A DNA stretch of 64,000 nt from Croceivirga sp. (GCA_028281025.1 JANQKR010000044.1:62001-126000); one strand, 5' to 3'; positions 53,358 to 61,800 are shown, counted from the stretch's first letter. The notes: a model not told the origin generated them from the sequence alone. Translations and numbers: made by a program.

Positions 53358-54059
53358 ATGGACATTCCCTATTATTTGCAGGACCTTCACGTAGGTCCGG
53401 ACCAAGATCAGAAAGTTGGAAAAGTACAACCTAGAGGTTCCCTTAACGAAGAAGATCTCTTAAACCGTATGGACAAGCGGGGCACCGGTATCAGTTGGGA
53501 GGACATGCAGGCTACCCTAAACCTGTTGACCCAAGAGGTATCGGATGCTTTGGCCGATGGCTATACCGTAAATATGCGGCTGGCCAATTACAGACCTGGC
53601 CTAAAGGGCGTTTTTAGCAATGCCACAGATGCCTTTGATGCCTCCCGGCATTACTTTAGGGCCAGTATTAGCGAGGGCGTAGTGTTAAAAAAGAAAATGC
53701 GCGAAGCCAGTGGAGAACGGGTTACCGTTCCGTTACGGGCACCAAGACCGATCCAGTATGAAGATCACGGCAGTGAAACCATAGACAGTGTATTGACCCC
53801 AGAAAGTATTGGCGAAATAAACGGGGAGGAACTTAAGTATGATTCCTCCAATGATTCGGAAGGCATTTATTTTATTGCTACGGAAAGTGGAGAAGCCACC
53901 AAGGTGGAAACCGTATCCATACTTACGGATGGCCGTTTAATGTTTATGGTTCCCCCCAGTTTGGACAAAGGGCAGTATACCCTGGAAGTCCGCCGGGCCT
54001 ATACCAATGAGGGTACCATACGGATAGGGACCTTTCACCATAGCCTAACGGTGGAATAA
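53358..54059 (+). CDS. HU-like DNA-binding protein with DUF4469 (IG-like) C-terminus
   Basis: 233 aa. The first 125 residues follow the HU/IHF-like layout of Bacteroidota DNA-binding proteins (VGKVQPRGSLNEEDLLNRMDKRGTGISWEDMQATLNLLTQEVSDALADGYTVNMRLANYRPGLKGVFS); the last 100 (FIATESGEATKVETVSILTDGRLMFMVPPSLDKGQYTLEVRRAYT) match the DUF4469 Ig-like fold. Such proteins are often multi-copy in Bacteroidota and might bind nucleoids or polymers. Single gene, followed by a minisatellite. Confidence 0.75.
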   Translation: MDIPYYLQDLHVGPDQDQKVGKVQPRGSLNEEDLLNRMDKRGTGISWEDMQATLNLLTQEVSDALADGYTVNMRLANYRPGLKGVFSNATDAFDASRHYFRASISEGVVLKKKMREASGERVTVPLRAPRPIQYEDHGSETIDSVLTPESIGEINGEELKYDSSNDSEGIYFIATESGEATKVETVSILTDGRLMFMVPPSLDKGQYTLEVRRAYTNEGTIRIGTFHHSLTVE

Positions 54060-54158
54060 ACTCCTTTTGGATGTTCGGTCGTAGCGCTACACAGGGGATG
54101 GTACTCCCCTAAAAAGCCAAGTTTTCAACACGATAAGCACCCCGTCCCAAAAAGTTTA

Positions 54159-54260
54159 ACTTAAAGTCTCGGAAAGATGAACTTAATGTTTTGGAGAGAT
54201 GAACTTAAAGTCTTGGAGAGATGAACTTAAAGTTTTGGAGAGATGAACTTAAAGTTTTGG
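54159..54260 (+). repeat. 22-bp tandem repeat (minisatellite), 4.6 copies
   Basis: Units at 54159, 54181, 54203, 54225 and 54247 share ACTTAAAGTTTTGGAGAG (variants: unit 1 has TCTCGGAAAG, unit 2 AATGTT). 22 bp is not a multiple of 3 and no ORF spans it, so it is non-coding. The period is close to two helical turns, which would put protein sites on one DNA face. Rest of 54060-54465: no gene seen. Confidence 0.85.
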
Positions 54261-54465
54261 CCAGCAGGGTGGTAGAGGGGTACCGAGGTTCATTTAATGG
54301 TTTTGGAAGGTGCAATCGAACGGAGATATGCATTCATTTGGGCTATCAAATAGGGATTCCAATGACAAAGGATATCCCTTAAGCTTACTATTTCAATTCA
54401 AGTAATTCTACAAGCACTGAAATCAATGATTTATTTGTTCAATATAGTAATCTAAGTCGATAGTA

Positions 54466-54861
54466 ATGAAAAAATCACTCCTATTTTTGTGCACGGTTTT
54501 CTTAGGCTCTTGTGATAAAAACTGTGATGATTGTGGCACATATACTTCCACCTCCTATTCAATAATCAACAGATTAGGAGCTGACATCAATTTAGTATTT
54601 TTTCAACAAGGTCAAAATACCGAAGTTTTGGCTGAAAATGATAAAGAAACTGTTTTATATCAGTTATCAGTCGTATCTCAGGAAGGCGAATTGGATTTGG
54701 AGCCAATCATGTATGATTCATTGTTAATTAGTGATATTAAATATTTTAGAGATGACTGTTCCCCAACTGTAAACATGTTATGTATTGAAAATTACATATT
54801 CTCTCAAACAGAAGATGAATTAGGAAATATGTTCAATAAATACTCATTGGAAATAAAATAA
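54466..54861 (+). CDS. Small lipoprotein, AT-rich, unknown function
   Basis: 131 aa. Signal and lipobox FLGSC, followed by a Cys-rich start (CDKNCDDCGT) and a later Cys pair (DDCSPTVNMLCIE). The mature part looks beta-rich. More AT-rich than neighbours, with ATA/TTA codons, which suggests recent acquisition. No family recognised. Confidence 0.6.
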   Translation: MKKSLLFLCTVFLGSCDKNCDDCGTYTSTSYSIINRLGADINLVFFQQGQNTEVLAENDKETVLYQLSVVSQEGELDLEPIMYDSLLISDIKYFRDDCSPTVNMLCIENYIFSQTEDELGNMFNKYSLEIK

Positions 54862-54961
54862 CACTTTTGCTAACATGGTATAAATGCAATTCAATATGGA
54901 CGATGAACCATGGGCAAGTCCAGTATATTTTTATGCTGTTCCGCTTTCCAACGTAAGTGAT

Positions 54962-55139
54962 GTGGGTTCAACCTAAGAAAATTACGTCATTTTGAGTGTT
55001 TTTGCGATAGCAAAAATGTATCGAAAAACGAGTAATTTTCTTGCAAAATCCTAATTTCGATACAATTTTTCTTCATTTCATTACAAAAAATCACTCAATT
55101 TGACGGATTTTGGTTGACAAAAAATTATGTCGAACCCAC
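54962..55139. repeat. Palindromic repeat element with nested inverted repeats (MITE/REP-like)
   Basis: Outer arms GTGGGTTC (54962-54969) and GAACCCAC (55132-55139); next CGTCATTTTGAGTG (54985-54998) with CACTCAATTTGACG (55092-55105, 12 of 14 paired); then TGTATCGAAA (55017-55026) with TTTCGATACA (55055-55064), and a hairpin TTTTTGC-GATA-GCAAAAA (54999-55016). This type of nested palindrome is spread through flavobacterial genomes. Its right arm overlaps the end of the Ada Zn-domain gene. Confidence 0.78.
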
Positions 55140-55363
55140 TTTAAATATGCCTGCCGCATACAATGTCCACAAGGGCGGTACCCTAAATTTTGGGCTTCCG
55201 TTTCATCCTTAAAGAATACCCGGTTCTGCTTTTTCATTCGTTTTCCCGAACCACAGTGCAGTCGGCCATAAATCTTCAGTTTTTTGTTTCCGCCAAGGGT
55301 CAGGCTGCCCTCCTTTATTTTTTGGCGAAGCGCTTGTGGGGATAGATGGGTATGGGACCACAT
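55091..55363 (-). CDS. Stand-alone Ada metal-binding-domain protein
   Basis: 90 aa. LKIYGRLHCGSGKRMKKQNRVFFKDETEAQNLGYRPCGHCMRQAYLKW matches the Ada N-terminal Zn domain (CRPSC...NVSFYANASEALAAGFRPCKRC), but only three of the four metal Cys remain: C-GSG-K has Lys in place of the second Cys. It is common in Bacteroidota as a short separate protein. It may sense methyl phosphotriesters or bind DNA. Its ATG overlaps the dioxygenase TGA (TGATG). The last 16 residues are encoded by the right arm of the palindromic element. Confidence 0.8.
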   Translation of the reverse strand: MWSHTHLSPQALRQKIKEGSLTLGGNKKLKIYGRLHCGSGKRMKKQNRVFFKDETEAQNLGYRPCGHCMRQAYLKWVRHNFLSTKIRQIE

Positions 55364-56082
55364 CAGCTTTTGGCATCGTGGAATATAATTCCCAGGGTAT
55401 ACCTTTCCCCACTTTTCAGTTCACTCACACCATGCCGCATATTGGCCCGGTAATAGCCCCTTTTTCCGAGGATAGGTCTAAAATTGGTAGCGAAGACCAC
55501 CATATCACCTTTTTTGGGATGGAGCACTATGGCCTTGGACTGTGCCCTGGGTACCTGTTGTGTCAATACAAATTCGCCCCCGGTGAAATCAATTTCGGGC
55601 GCCGTCAGGTTGAAAACCGCCTGAATGGGAAAATAATGATCGCCATAAAGATCCTGGTGCAAGGTGTTGAATCCTCCTGGACCATATTTCAGCAATAGGG
55701 GCGTAGCCTCTTTTTGCCCATTTTCATGGCATTGTTGCCGCAACCTTTCATGTACTTCCGGGTACCGGACATCAATTTTCAAGGCTTGCATCCATGCATT
55801 GGCGATTTTGGTCAGTGGCGTATACAGTGCTTCCCGCAGTTGCTGGATGATAGGGGGGAGCGGATAGGTAAAATATTTGTATTCCCCCTTTCCAAAGCGG
55901 TGGCGTTCCATGACCACCTTTTTTCGAAACAGATCATCCTGATCGTAGTGCTTGGTTATGTCGTTACATTGCGCTTCGGTCAGCACATTGGGCACCAGGG
56001 CATAACCCTTGGTGTGCAATGCTTCCGTAATGGCATTCCAGTCAAGGGCCAGGATGTTGTTTTCAACAGTTTCAGCTTTCAT
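55363..56082 (-). CDS. 2-oxoglutarate/Fe(II)-dependent dioxygenase of the alkylation-repair operon
   Basis: 239 aa. Iron triad His-x-Asp...His: HQD in FNTLHQDLYGDHYFP and the distal His in MRHGVSEL; 2-OG-binding Arg in SGERYTLGIIFHD. The double-stranded beta-helix of AlkB/PhyH-type enzymes. Because the two neighbours are Ada-type repair proteins, a role in oxidative dealkylation of DNA or RNA is likely, but PhyH-like proteins on other substrates cannot be excluded. Middle gene of the operon. Confidence 0.78.
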   Translation of the reverse strand: MKAETVENNILALDWNAITEALHTKGYALVPNVLTEAQCNDITKHYDQDDLFRKKVVMERHRFGKGEYKYFTYPLPPIIQQLREALYTPLTKIANAWMQALKIDVRYPEVHERLRQQCHENGQKEATPLLLKYGPGGFNTLHQDLYGDHYFPIQAVFNLTAPEIDFTGGEFVLTQQVPRAQSKAIVLHPKKGDMVVFATNFRPILGKRGYYRANMRHGVSELKSGERYTLGIIFHDAKS

Positions 56083-56188
56083 GTTATTTGTATTTTGCGG
56101 GTAAGGGGTCGTATTCGGGCCTTTTAGGCAAATCCCTGAATTACGCCCTTCAGTTTTAAGATTTAGCTAACTAATGGATGACCTTGAT

Positions 56189-57022
56189 TTATCGGACGGC
56201 CTCCCAACCGATCATGGCCGTTTTTCGGGTACTGCCCCAGGCATAGCCCCCAATGGTCCCGGATGCCTTGATCACGCGATGACAGGGAATCAAGTAAGCC
56301 ACTGGATTGTTGCCTATGGCGGTGCCCACTGCCCTTGAAGCCTTGGGCGCATTAATAGTTTTGGCAATGGCCCCATAGGTGGTCAACTGTCCTTGCGGTA
56401 TTTTCAAAAGGGCTTCCCAAACCTTTAATTGAAAAGGGGTGGCATTCAAGTGAAGCTTGATCTGGTTGAGTTTGCTCCAATCGTTCTGAAAGATAAACAG
56501 TGCATCTTGCTGTAAGGTATCGACCACCTGCCGATAGGTGGCATTGGCGAAACGTGTTTTGAGTTCCTGCATGGCTTTTTCCTCATCGTTGATAAATGCC
56601 ATATGGCATATCCCTTTTGGTGTAGAGGCAACAATAAGATTGCCGAACGGACTTTCGGCAAAACTAAAATTGATGGAAAGGTTTTCCCCTGCATTTTTGT
56701 ACTCCCCAGGGGTCATGCCCTCAATGTTGATAAAAAGGTCATGCAACCTGCCCGTGCCCGACAGTCCCGTTTCATGTGCCGCATCAAACAAAGTCGCCTG
56801 CTGTTCCTTTAGCAATTGCTTGGCATACGCTACGCTGATATGCTGCATGAACTTTTTTGGACTCACGCCCGCCCATTCACTGAACAAGCGTTGAAAATGG
56901 TAGGGACTCAAATGGACACTTTCGGCAATAGCATTCAACGAAGGCTGTTCCTTAAAGTTTTTCCGTATATGGCGGATGGCCGCGGCCACTCGATTGTAAT
57001 TTAATTGCTGTTGTGTATTCAT
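56189..57022 (-). CDS. ada: Ada-type regulator / O6-methylguanine-DNA methyltransferase
   Basis: 277 aa from ATG 57022. Residues 1-110 are AraC-type HTH (FKEQPSLNAIAESVHLSPYHFQRLFSEWAGVSPKKFMQHISVAYAKQLL). The rest is O6-alkylguanine methyltransferase with the acceptor Cys in AYLIPCHRVIKASG and the RAVGTAIGNNP DNA-binding segment before it. The N-terminal Zn methyl-phosphotriester domain of E. coli Ada is absent and is instead encoded by the separate 90-aa gene. Heads the operon; would autoregulate on alkylation damage. Confidence 0.88.
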   Translation of the reverse strand: MNTQQQLNYNRVAAAIRHIRKNFKEQPSLNAIAESVHLSPYHFQRLFSEWAGVSPKKFMQHISVAYAKQLLKEQQATLFDAAHETGLSGTGRLHDLFINIEGMTPGEYKNAGENLSINFSFAESPFGNLIVASTPKGICHMAFINDEEKAMQELKTRFANATYRQVVDTLQQDALFIFQNDWSKLNQIKLHLNATPFQLKVWEALLKIPQGQLTTYGAIAKTINAPKASRAVGTAIGNNPVAYLIPCHRVIKASGTIGGYAWGSTRKTAMIGWEAVR

Positions 57023-57250
57023 GTCTTTTAAATTTACAGCCAAAAGTAGGAGATAGGCAAGCCGCTAAAAACCCGATTCTTGCTCACTTGTGTCAACCTT
57101 TTAAAAATACATTTCCTGGGTAATTTAAAAACGATACCAGGACTATAAATCAAGACAATATTGCGGGCAAGTAGCTGCAATTCGTTAACTTCAAATTAGA
57201 AATAATTCACGGCTGGATTCCTGCCTGCCGTAAACCCAAAAGATAACAAT

Positions 57251-57628
57251 ATGAAAAACTATATAGACGGTTTTGTCCTTCCAGTTCCCCAGATGTATTT
57301 GGAAGAATACCAAAAGGTGGCCGAAAAAGTAGCTGAGATTTGGAAAGAATACGGGGCGTTGGCATACTTCGAATTTGTTGGCGACGATTTGTTTTTGGAA
57401 GGTACCAAGTCCTTTATCGAAAGCGTAGCGGCAAAAGAAGACGAGGAAATTGTATTTGGTTGGGTGGTGTTTCCTTCCAAAGCGGTACGTGACCTGGCCA
57501 ACAAAAAAGTTCCCCTGGACCCTAGAATGACGGCCTTGGTTGCCCCATTGACCGACCCTAAAAAGCTAATATTTGATGGCAGTAGAATGGTGTATGGAGG
57601 GTTTCGATCCCTTGTAGCATCTGAATGA
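57251..57628 (+). CDS. DUF1428-family protein
   Basis: 125 aa, the family's normal length. MKNYIDGFVLPVPQMYLEEYQKVAEKVAEIWKEYGALAYFEFVGDD opens a ferredoxin-like (YciI/dimeric alpha-beta barrel) fold and KLIFDGSRMVYGGFRSLV is the conserved DUF1428 ending. Biochemical role unknown. Convergent/divergent context with the ada gene upstream shows no functional link. Confidence 0.85.
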   Translation: MKNYIDGFVLPVPQMYLEEYQKVAEKVAEIWKEYGALAYFEFVGDDLFLEGTKSFIESVAAKEDEEIVFGWVVFPSKAVRDLANKKVPLDPRMTALVAPLTDPKKLIFDGSRMVYGGFRSLVASE

Positions 57629-57641
57629 ACAGTCCGATTCC

Positions 57642-58868
57642 ATGCGTACATCATTTATCAGTATCCTTTTTTTATACGTTGCCCTTGTTGACCTATCTGC
57701 TCAAATAGCCGTGGAAGGAAAGGTCTATTTTGACCAAAAACCAATACCCAATGTCACGGTATTTCTCAATAACACCACTGTGGGAACCATTACAAACAGC
57801 GATGGGGAGTTCAAGCTTCGTATGCCCGATGGCGTTTATGAATTGGTCATTTCCCATATTGGCTTTAAAACCGTAAAATATGATTTGGACACCTCAACGT
57901 ACACCGATCCCCTTTTTTTCCCACTTTCCGAGGAAAAGTTGGCTTTGGATGAAGTGGTTGTGGTGGGGAAACAAAATGATGGGGAATGGAACTATAACTT
58001 TTCTGTCTTTGTAAAGGAGTTTCTGGGGACCAGTGAATTTTCAACATCCTGTACCATCCTTAACCCCAATGCATTGTTTTTTGAATTTGATGCAGAAAAT
58101 AATAGCCTTACTGCACAGGCCATGGAGACCCTACGAATCAAAAATGAAGCCCTGGGTTATGAAATACGTTATGATTTGGAACATTTTTCAATAGAAAACA
58201 AGCTTACAAGATATGCTGGGTATGCCTATTTCAAGGAATCAACTGGTCGAAAAAACAAATATAGGAAATGGAAAAAAAATAGATTGCAGGCGTATAAAGG
58301 TTCCCAATTACATTTTTACAGAAGTGTGCTGAACCATACGGCCCAGGAAGAAGGATTTGTGATCCATCAGTTCGCAAGAAAGAAGAATACAAAAAGACCA
58401 ACTGAGGAAGAATTGTCAAAAGCACGAAAGATAGTGGCGTCATCCAATGTCAGGGTAAACATTTCAAAAAAAATAGGTCCCCCAAAAAACGCACTGGATT
58501 CTGCCGTACTTACTTTAAACAAGGCAAGACTCCCAAAATATGTGGATTACCTGTACAAGTCGGATTTGGCTTCATCGGATATTGTTCAGGTAGTGGATGC
58601 CAAAACCTATCTAAAATTTGATGATAATTTGAGAATTACCTATCTCCACGAAAAGGAAGAAGAGGGCTATATTTTAAGAAACCCCTTTAGCAAGCCGCGA
58701 AAGGCACTACCGCAAACTTCAAACATCATTCCACTGGCCGATAAAATTTTGATCTACAATGAAGGTATTTTGGCAGACCCGTTGAACGTACTTTATGAAG
58801 AATACTGGTCCTATGAAAAATTCGCTCATGCCCTACCTTTGGATTATGAACCGGATCATCAGGAATAG
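57642..58868 (+). CDS. Secreted CarboxypepD_reg-like protein
   Basis: 408 aa with a signal peptide (to about residue 21, SAQIAVEG). Residues 22-100 form a carboxypeptidase-regulatory-like beta-sandwich (VYFDQKPIPNVTVFLNNTTVGTITNSDGEFKLRMPDGVYELVISHIGFKTVKYDL). This is the same module found at the start of TonB receptors, but no plug or barrel follows. The rest is a mixed domain of unknown function. 13 bp after DUF1428 but probably independent. Confidence 0.75.
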   Translation: MRTSFISILFLYVALVDLSAQIAVEGKVYFDQKPIPNVTVFLNNTTVGTITNSDGEFKLRMPDGVYELVISHIGFKTVKYDLDTSTYTDPLFFPLSEEKLALDEVVVVGKQNDGEWNYNFSVFVKEFLGTSEFSTSCTILNPNALFFEFDAENNSLTAQAMETLRIKNEALGYEIRYDLEHFSIENKLTRYAGYAYFKESTGRKNKYRKWKKNRLQAYKGSQLHFYRSVLNHTAQEEGFVIHQFARKKNTKRPTEEELSKARKIVASSNVRVNISKKIGPPKNALDSAVLTLNKARLPKYVDYLYKSDLASSDIVQVVDAKTYLKFDDNLRITYLHEKEEEGYILRNPFSKPRKALPQTSNIIPLADKILIYNEGILADPLNVLYEEYWSYEKFAHALPLDYEPDHQE

Positions 58869-58914
58869 CCACGGTTGCCTATGCTTTTCCGCGCCTTAGA
58901 TCAGGACGAACGTT

Positions 58915-59487
58915 ATGAAAATGAACCCCATAGTGACCAAATATTTTGCGGATAGAAGGGAATGGCGAAAGTGGCTCGAGGAAAACTTTGGGACTGCGGA
59001 TGAAATTTGGTTGGAATACCCCTTAAAGAAGACCGGGAAGCAACGCATAGTGTACAATGACGCCGTTGAAGAAGCGCTCTGTTTTGGATGGATTGATAGT
59101 ACCGTTAAATCACTGAACGAAGAGACCACCATTCAACGGTTTTGTAGGAGAAGGAAACAATCGTCTTTTTCACAACCCAACATAGAACGCTTGAAATGGC
59201 TCTTTAAAAACAACTTGATCCACAGTTCAATTACAAAGGAAGTAGCGGAAATAATTGAACAAGAATTCGTTTTTCCGGAAGATATCATTGCGCAGTTAAA
59301 ACAGGATAAAACGGTGTGGGAGCATTATCAAAATTTCTCAGCGCCCTACAAACGAATTAGAATTGCCTATATTGATAGTGCAAGGAAAAGAGGCGATGAA
59401 TTTGCGAAACGCTTGAACAACTTTATGGAAAAAATAAAAGAGAACAAGCAGATCAAGGGGTTTGGGGGAATTGATAAATACTATTAA
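58915..59487 (+). CDS. YdeI/OmpD-associated-family protein
   Basis: 190 aa. MNPIVTKYFADRREWRKWLEENFGTADEIWLEYPLKKTGKQRIVYNDAVEEALCFGWIDSTVKSLNEETTIQRFCRRRKQSSFSQPNIERLKWL is the standard YdeI start, and the helical end contains APYKRIRIAYIDSARKRGDEF. The family is common and poorly understood, with reports of bacteriocin or polymyxin protection. Cytoplasmic, no signal peptide. Confidence 0.82.
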   Translation: MKMNPIVTKYFADRREWRKWLEENFGTADEIWLEYPLKKTGKQRIVYNDAVEEALCFGWIDSTVKSLNEETTIQRFCRRRKQSSFSQPNIERLKWLFKNNLIHSSITKEVAEIIEQEFVFPEDIIAQLKQDKTVWEHYQNFSAPYKRIRIAYIDSARKRGDEFAKRLNNFMEKIKENKQIKGFGGIDKYY

Positions 59488-59522
59488 GATAAATAACAAG
59501 CACTAGTAAGCTCAGGGTTGGC

Positions 59523-59554
59523 TTTGGTGCGAAAATGCGCTATATTGCACCAAA
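59523..59554. promoter_or_regulatory. Inverted repeat upstream of parDE, candidate operator
   Basis: TTTGGTGC (59523-59530) and GCACCAAA (59547-59554) are perfect arms with a 16-bp gap, ending 9 bp before the ATG of parD. ParD-type antitoxins bind such repeats in their own promoter; a TATATTG motif that may be the -7 element lies in the gap. Confidence 0.55.
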
Positions 59555-59563
59555 TTGTATGGT

Positions 59564-59806
59564 ATGGAAACGGTTCGAAAATCAATCACTTTTACAAATC
59601 AACAGGACAATTGGATAAAACTGAGGGTTCAAAATGGTGACTTCACCAATGACAGTGAGTATATCCGTGATTTGGTCAGAAAGGACCAACAGCAACATAT
59701 GAAGCTGGTCGAACTCAAAAATGCGATAGACGAAGGATTACAAAGCGGGAAAAGTTCATTGAAGATCAGTGATATCATTGAACAAGTGGATAATGGCAAA
59801 TTATAA
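59564..59806 (+). CDS. parD: ParD-like antitoxin
   Basis: 80 aa from ATG 59564. Ribbon-helix-helix start (METVRKSITFTNQQDNWIKLRVQNGDFTNDSEYIRDLVRKDQQ) and a flexible toxin-binding tail. Overlaps the toxin gene start by 14 bp, as usual for type II TA. Likely binds the inverted repeat upstream to autoregulate. Confidence 0.87.
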   Translation: METVRKSITFTNQQDNWIKLRVQNGDFTNDSEYIRDLVRKDQQQHMKLVELKNAIDEGLQSGKSSLKISDIIEQVDNGKL

Positions 59807-60086
59807 TTTATCCACCAGGGCCCAATATGATGTAGTAGGCATTTATAAATATGGCATCAAATACTTTGGTCGACCCCAGGCAACCAGTTACTTGTTGGAA
59901 CTGGAGAATTTTCTGATCGAACTTTCCCAAAGGCCGGAACTGGCCAAAGATGCTTCCTCCATTTCCAATGCCTTAAAATTTTACAGTTTTAAGGCGCACG
60001 TTATTTTTTATATGTTCGATGCTGAGAATGAAATATATGTGGTAAGGGTTTTGGGCAAACGGATGAATTTTGTGGAACACCTATAA
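59793..60086 (+). CDS. parE: ParE-like toxin (RelE superfamily)
   Basis: 97 aa from ATG 59793. NLSTRAQYDVVGIYKYGIKYFGRPQATSYLLELENFLIELSQRPELAKDASSISNALKFYSFKAHVIFYMFDAENEIYVVRVLGKRMNF matches ParE/RelE-fold toxins (gyrase-poisoning ParE subfamily). The final RMNFVEHL is the usual ParE C-terminus. Overlaps the antitoxin gene. Confidence 0.88.
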   Translation: MANYNLSTRAQYDVVGIYKYGIKYFGRPQATSYLLELENFLIELSQRPELAKDASSISNALKFYSFKAHVIFYMFDAENEIYVVRVLGKRMNFVEHL

Positions 60087-60104
60087 AGTTCAAATACACA
60101 ATCA

Positions 60105-60671
60105 ATGAAAAATACCTTTCTTATACTGTTTCTTTTGTGCTTCCTAACGGGGTGCCACCATCAAAAACTGACCCACAAAGAGACCGTCACCGCCTATTAC
60201 AAGGCATTTGATTCGGGGAATTATACCGAAATTAGGACATTGATCGATGATACCCTTACCGTTACTGCTGGAGCGTATGTCACCCCATACACCCATGAAA
60301 GTTTTTATACGTTTTTTAAATGGGATTCCATATTTAAAACCTCCTATACCATAGTTGAATTAGAGGAAAAAAGTGACCATATTATGGCCACCGTGGCCTC
60401 AAAGTCCTTACGTTATGCGTTTTTAAAAAACAACCCGCTGACGTGTCGATTTACAATCACTTTTAATTCCGGTAAGATTTCAAGAATTGAGTCCGGGGAA
60501 TGCGCGGGGGCTGATTGGAACATTTGGGAAAAGGAAAGGGATTCCTTGGTCGATTGGATAAAAACCAATCATCCCAAGTTGGATGGTTTTATCAATGAAA
60601 TGACCATGGATGGGGCAATACGTTATCTACAGGCGATTGAATTGTACGAAACCAATAAAAACGCCCCTTAA
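60105..60671 (+). CDS. Small lipoprotein with an NTF2-like mature domain
   Basis: 188 aa. Lipobox FLTGCH. The mature part (TVTAYYKAFDSGNYTEIRTLIDDTLTVTAGAYVTPYTHESFYTFFKWDSIFK) follows the NTF2/SnoaL pattern of an N-terminal helix pair then a beta sheet. Function unknown; no catalytic residues can be named. Stands after the TA pair with an 18-bp gap but is probably separate. Confidence 0.6.
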   Translation: MKNTFLILFLLCFLTGCHHQKLTHKETVTAYYKAFDSGNYTEIRTLIDDTLTVTAGAYVTPYTHESFYTFFKWDSIFKTSYTIVELEEKSDHIMATVASKSLRYAFLKNNPLTCRFTITFNSGKISRIESGECAGADWNIWEKERDSLVDWIKTNHPKLDGFINEMTMDGAIRYLQAIELYETNKNAP

Positions 60672-60695
60672 CCAGTTCAAGAAAACAATACCTAT

Positions 60696-61217
60696 ATGAA
60701 ACTCGCTGTAATTTCCGATATCCACGACAACATCTGGAACCTGCAAAAAGCCTTGGCCATGCCCCAGCTACAGGCTACGGAAGCCATGCTCTGTTGTGGT
60801 GACCTTTGTTCCCCGTTTATCATTCATTTACTGGGTAAGGCGTATACCAAACCCATTCATATGGTCTTGGGCAATAATGATGGGGATGTTGCGGCAATCA
60901 TAGGCAATGCCAAGAAGTATTCCAATATTCATATTCATGGGGAATATTTTAAAAGTACCCTTGGTGGGCGGACCCTGGCCATGAACCACTATCCGGACAA
61001 AGCGAGGTCAATTGCCAATAATGGTGGGTTCGATATTGTGTGCTATGGACATAACCATACCATGGTAAACGATGAAATGGTAGGAAATACCTTGTTGATC
61101 AATCCCGGGGCGATTATGGGGTACCATGGTGGGAATCTACGGAATATAACTGCAACATGGTTGCTACTGGACACGGCGCAACTAAAAGCGGAAGTACATC
61201 ACATACAAACGACTTGA
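60696..61217 (+). CDS. YfcE-like metallophosphoesterase
   Basis: 173 aa. Metal ligands: LAVISDIHDNIWNLQKAL (DxH), MLCCGDLCSPF (GD), VLGNNDGDV (GNND), and FDIVCYGHNHTM (GHNH) in the standard order of MJ0936/YfcE-type phosphodiesterases. Substrate unknown, small phosphodiesters. Compact, no other domain. Confidence 0.88.
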   Translation: MKLAVISDIHDNIWNLQKALAMPQLQATEAMLCCGDLCSPFIIHLLGKAYTKPIHMVLGNNDGDVAAIIGNAKKYSNIHIHGEYFKSTLGGRTLAMNHYPDKARSIANNGGFDIVCYGHNHTMVNDEMVGNTLLINPGAIMGYHGGNLRNITATWLLLDTAQLKAEVHHIQTT

Positions 61218-61269
61218 TATCTTTTGAAATGGGTTACCAAAGTCCAACTAAAGGATTTAATAAAGATGT

Positions 61270-61443
61270 ATGGATAAAAAACAACAGAATGCCCCAAAGA
61301 CTGGTTTGATCATAAGAGTCTGCGGTTTTATTGCTGGGATTTTTTTAATTTTTTCCAATCAGATCATCATTGGTATTGCGGGCTCATTCGCCAGTGCAGG
61401 AATAGCCATTAAGGGTTGTACGGATTTGAAAAAGTTGAAATAA
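61270..61443 (+). CDS. Small membrane protein (57 aa)
   Basis: 57 aa (ATG 61270, stop TAA 61441-61443). A basic N-terminus is followed by two short hydrophobic helices (GLIIRVCGFIAGIFLIFSN; IIIGIAGSFASAGIAIKG). Not recognised. It lies three bases before the next gene, so they form a small operon with the following two genes. Confidence 0.5.
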   Translation: MDKKQQNAPKTGLIIRVCGFIAGIFLIFSNQIIIGIAGSFASAGIAIKGCTDLKKLK

Positions 61444-61446
61444 ACG

Positions 61447-61788
61447 ATGGATCGGGAAATCCTTATTTTACAAGCTTCCCCCAGGATTGAAATAGTGTTC
61501 TACGAACACATATTTAAGGTAAGAAAATCAGGTGCGGTATTAATTGATGAAACCGAATATGCCCAATTAAAAAGTGTTAGGTTTATAAAGGGTAGAATAC
61601 CATGGATTACTGGAATATTAACAGCCGTGCTTGATTTGATAATTGGACATGGCGTCGGTCACTGGAAAAGGGGCGGGGGACAACTGGAATTGGTTACCAA
61701 TACTCAGACTTATTCCATAGCACTTGTAAACTATGACAGGGGACAAACTCCTATTGCCTTGAAAATGTTAAAAGAAAGGCTCAAATAA
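61447..61788 (+). CDS. Small hypothetical protein
   Basis: 113 aa. No signal peptide; a hydrophobic stretch (WITGILTAVLDLIIGHG) lies in the middle. N-terminus REILILQASPRIEIVFYEHIFKVRKSGAVLIDETEYAQLKSVRFI looks beta-rich, and the C-terminus is KALVNY-like helical. Family not recognised. Part of a three-gene run. Confidence 0.5.
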   Translation: MDREILILQASPRIEIVFYEHIFKVRKSGAVLIDETEYAQLKSVRFIKGRIPWITGILTAVLDLIIGHGVGHWKRGGGQLELVTNTQTYSIALVNYDRGQTPIALKMLKERLK

Positions 61789-61800
61789 ACGATTCCTCCA

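Noticed and set aside
54884-54976. 30-codon ORF just before the palindromic element
   Set aside because: Too short to support; may be a decayed gene cut by the repeat. Kept only as a comment in the repeat finding.
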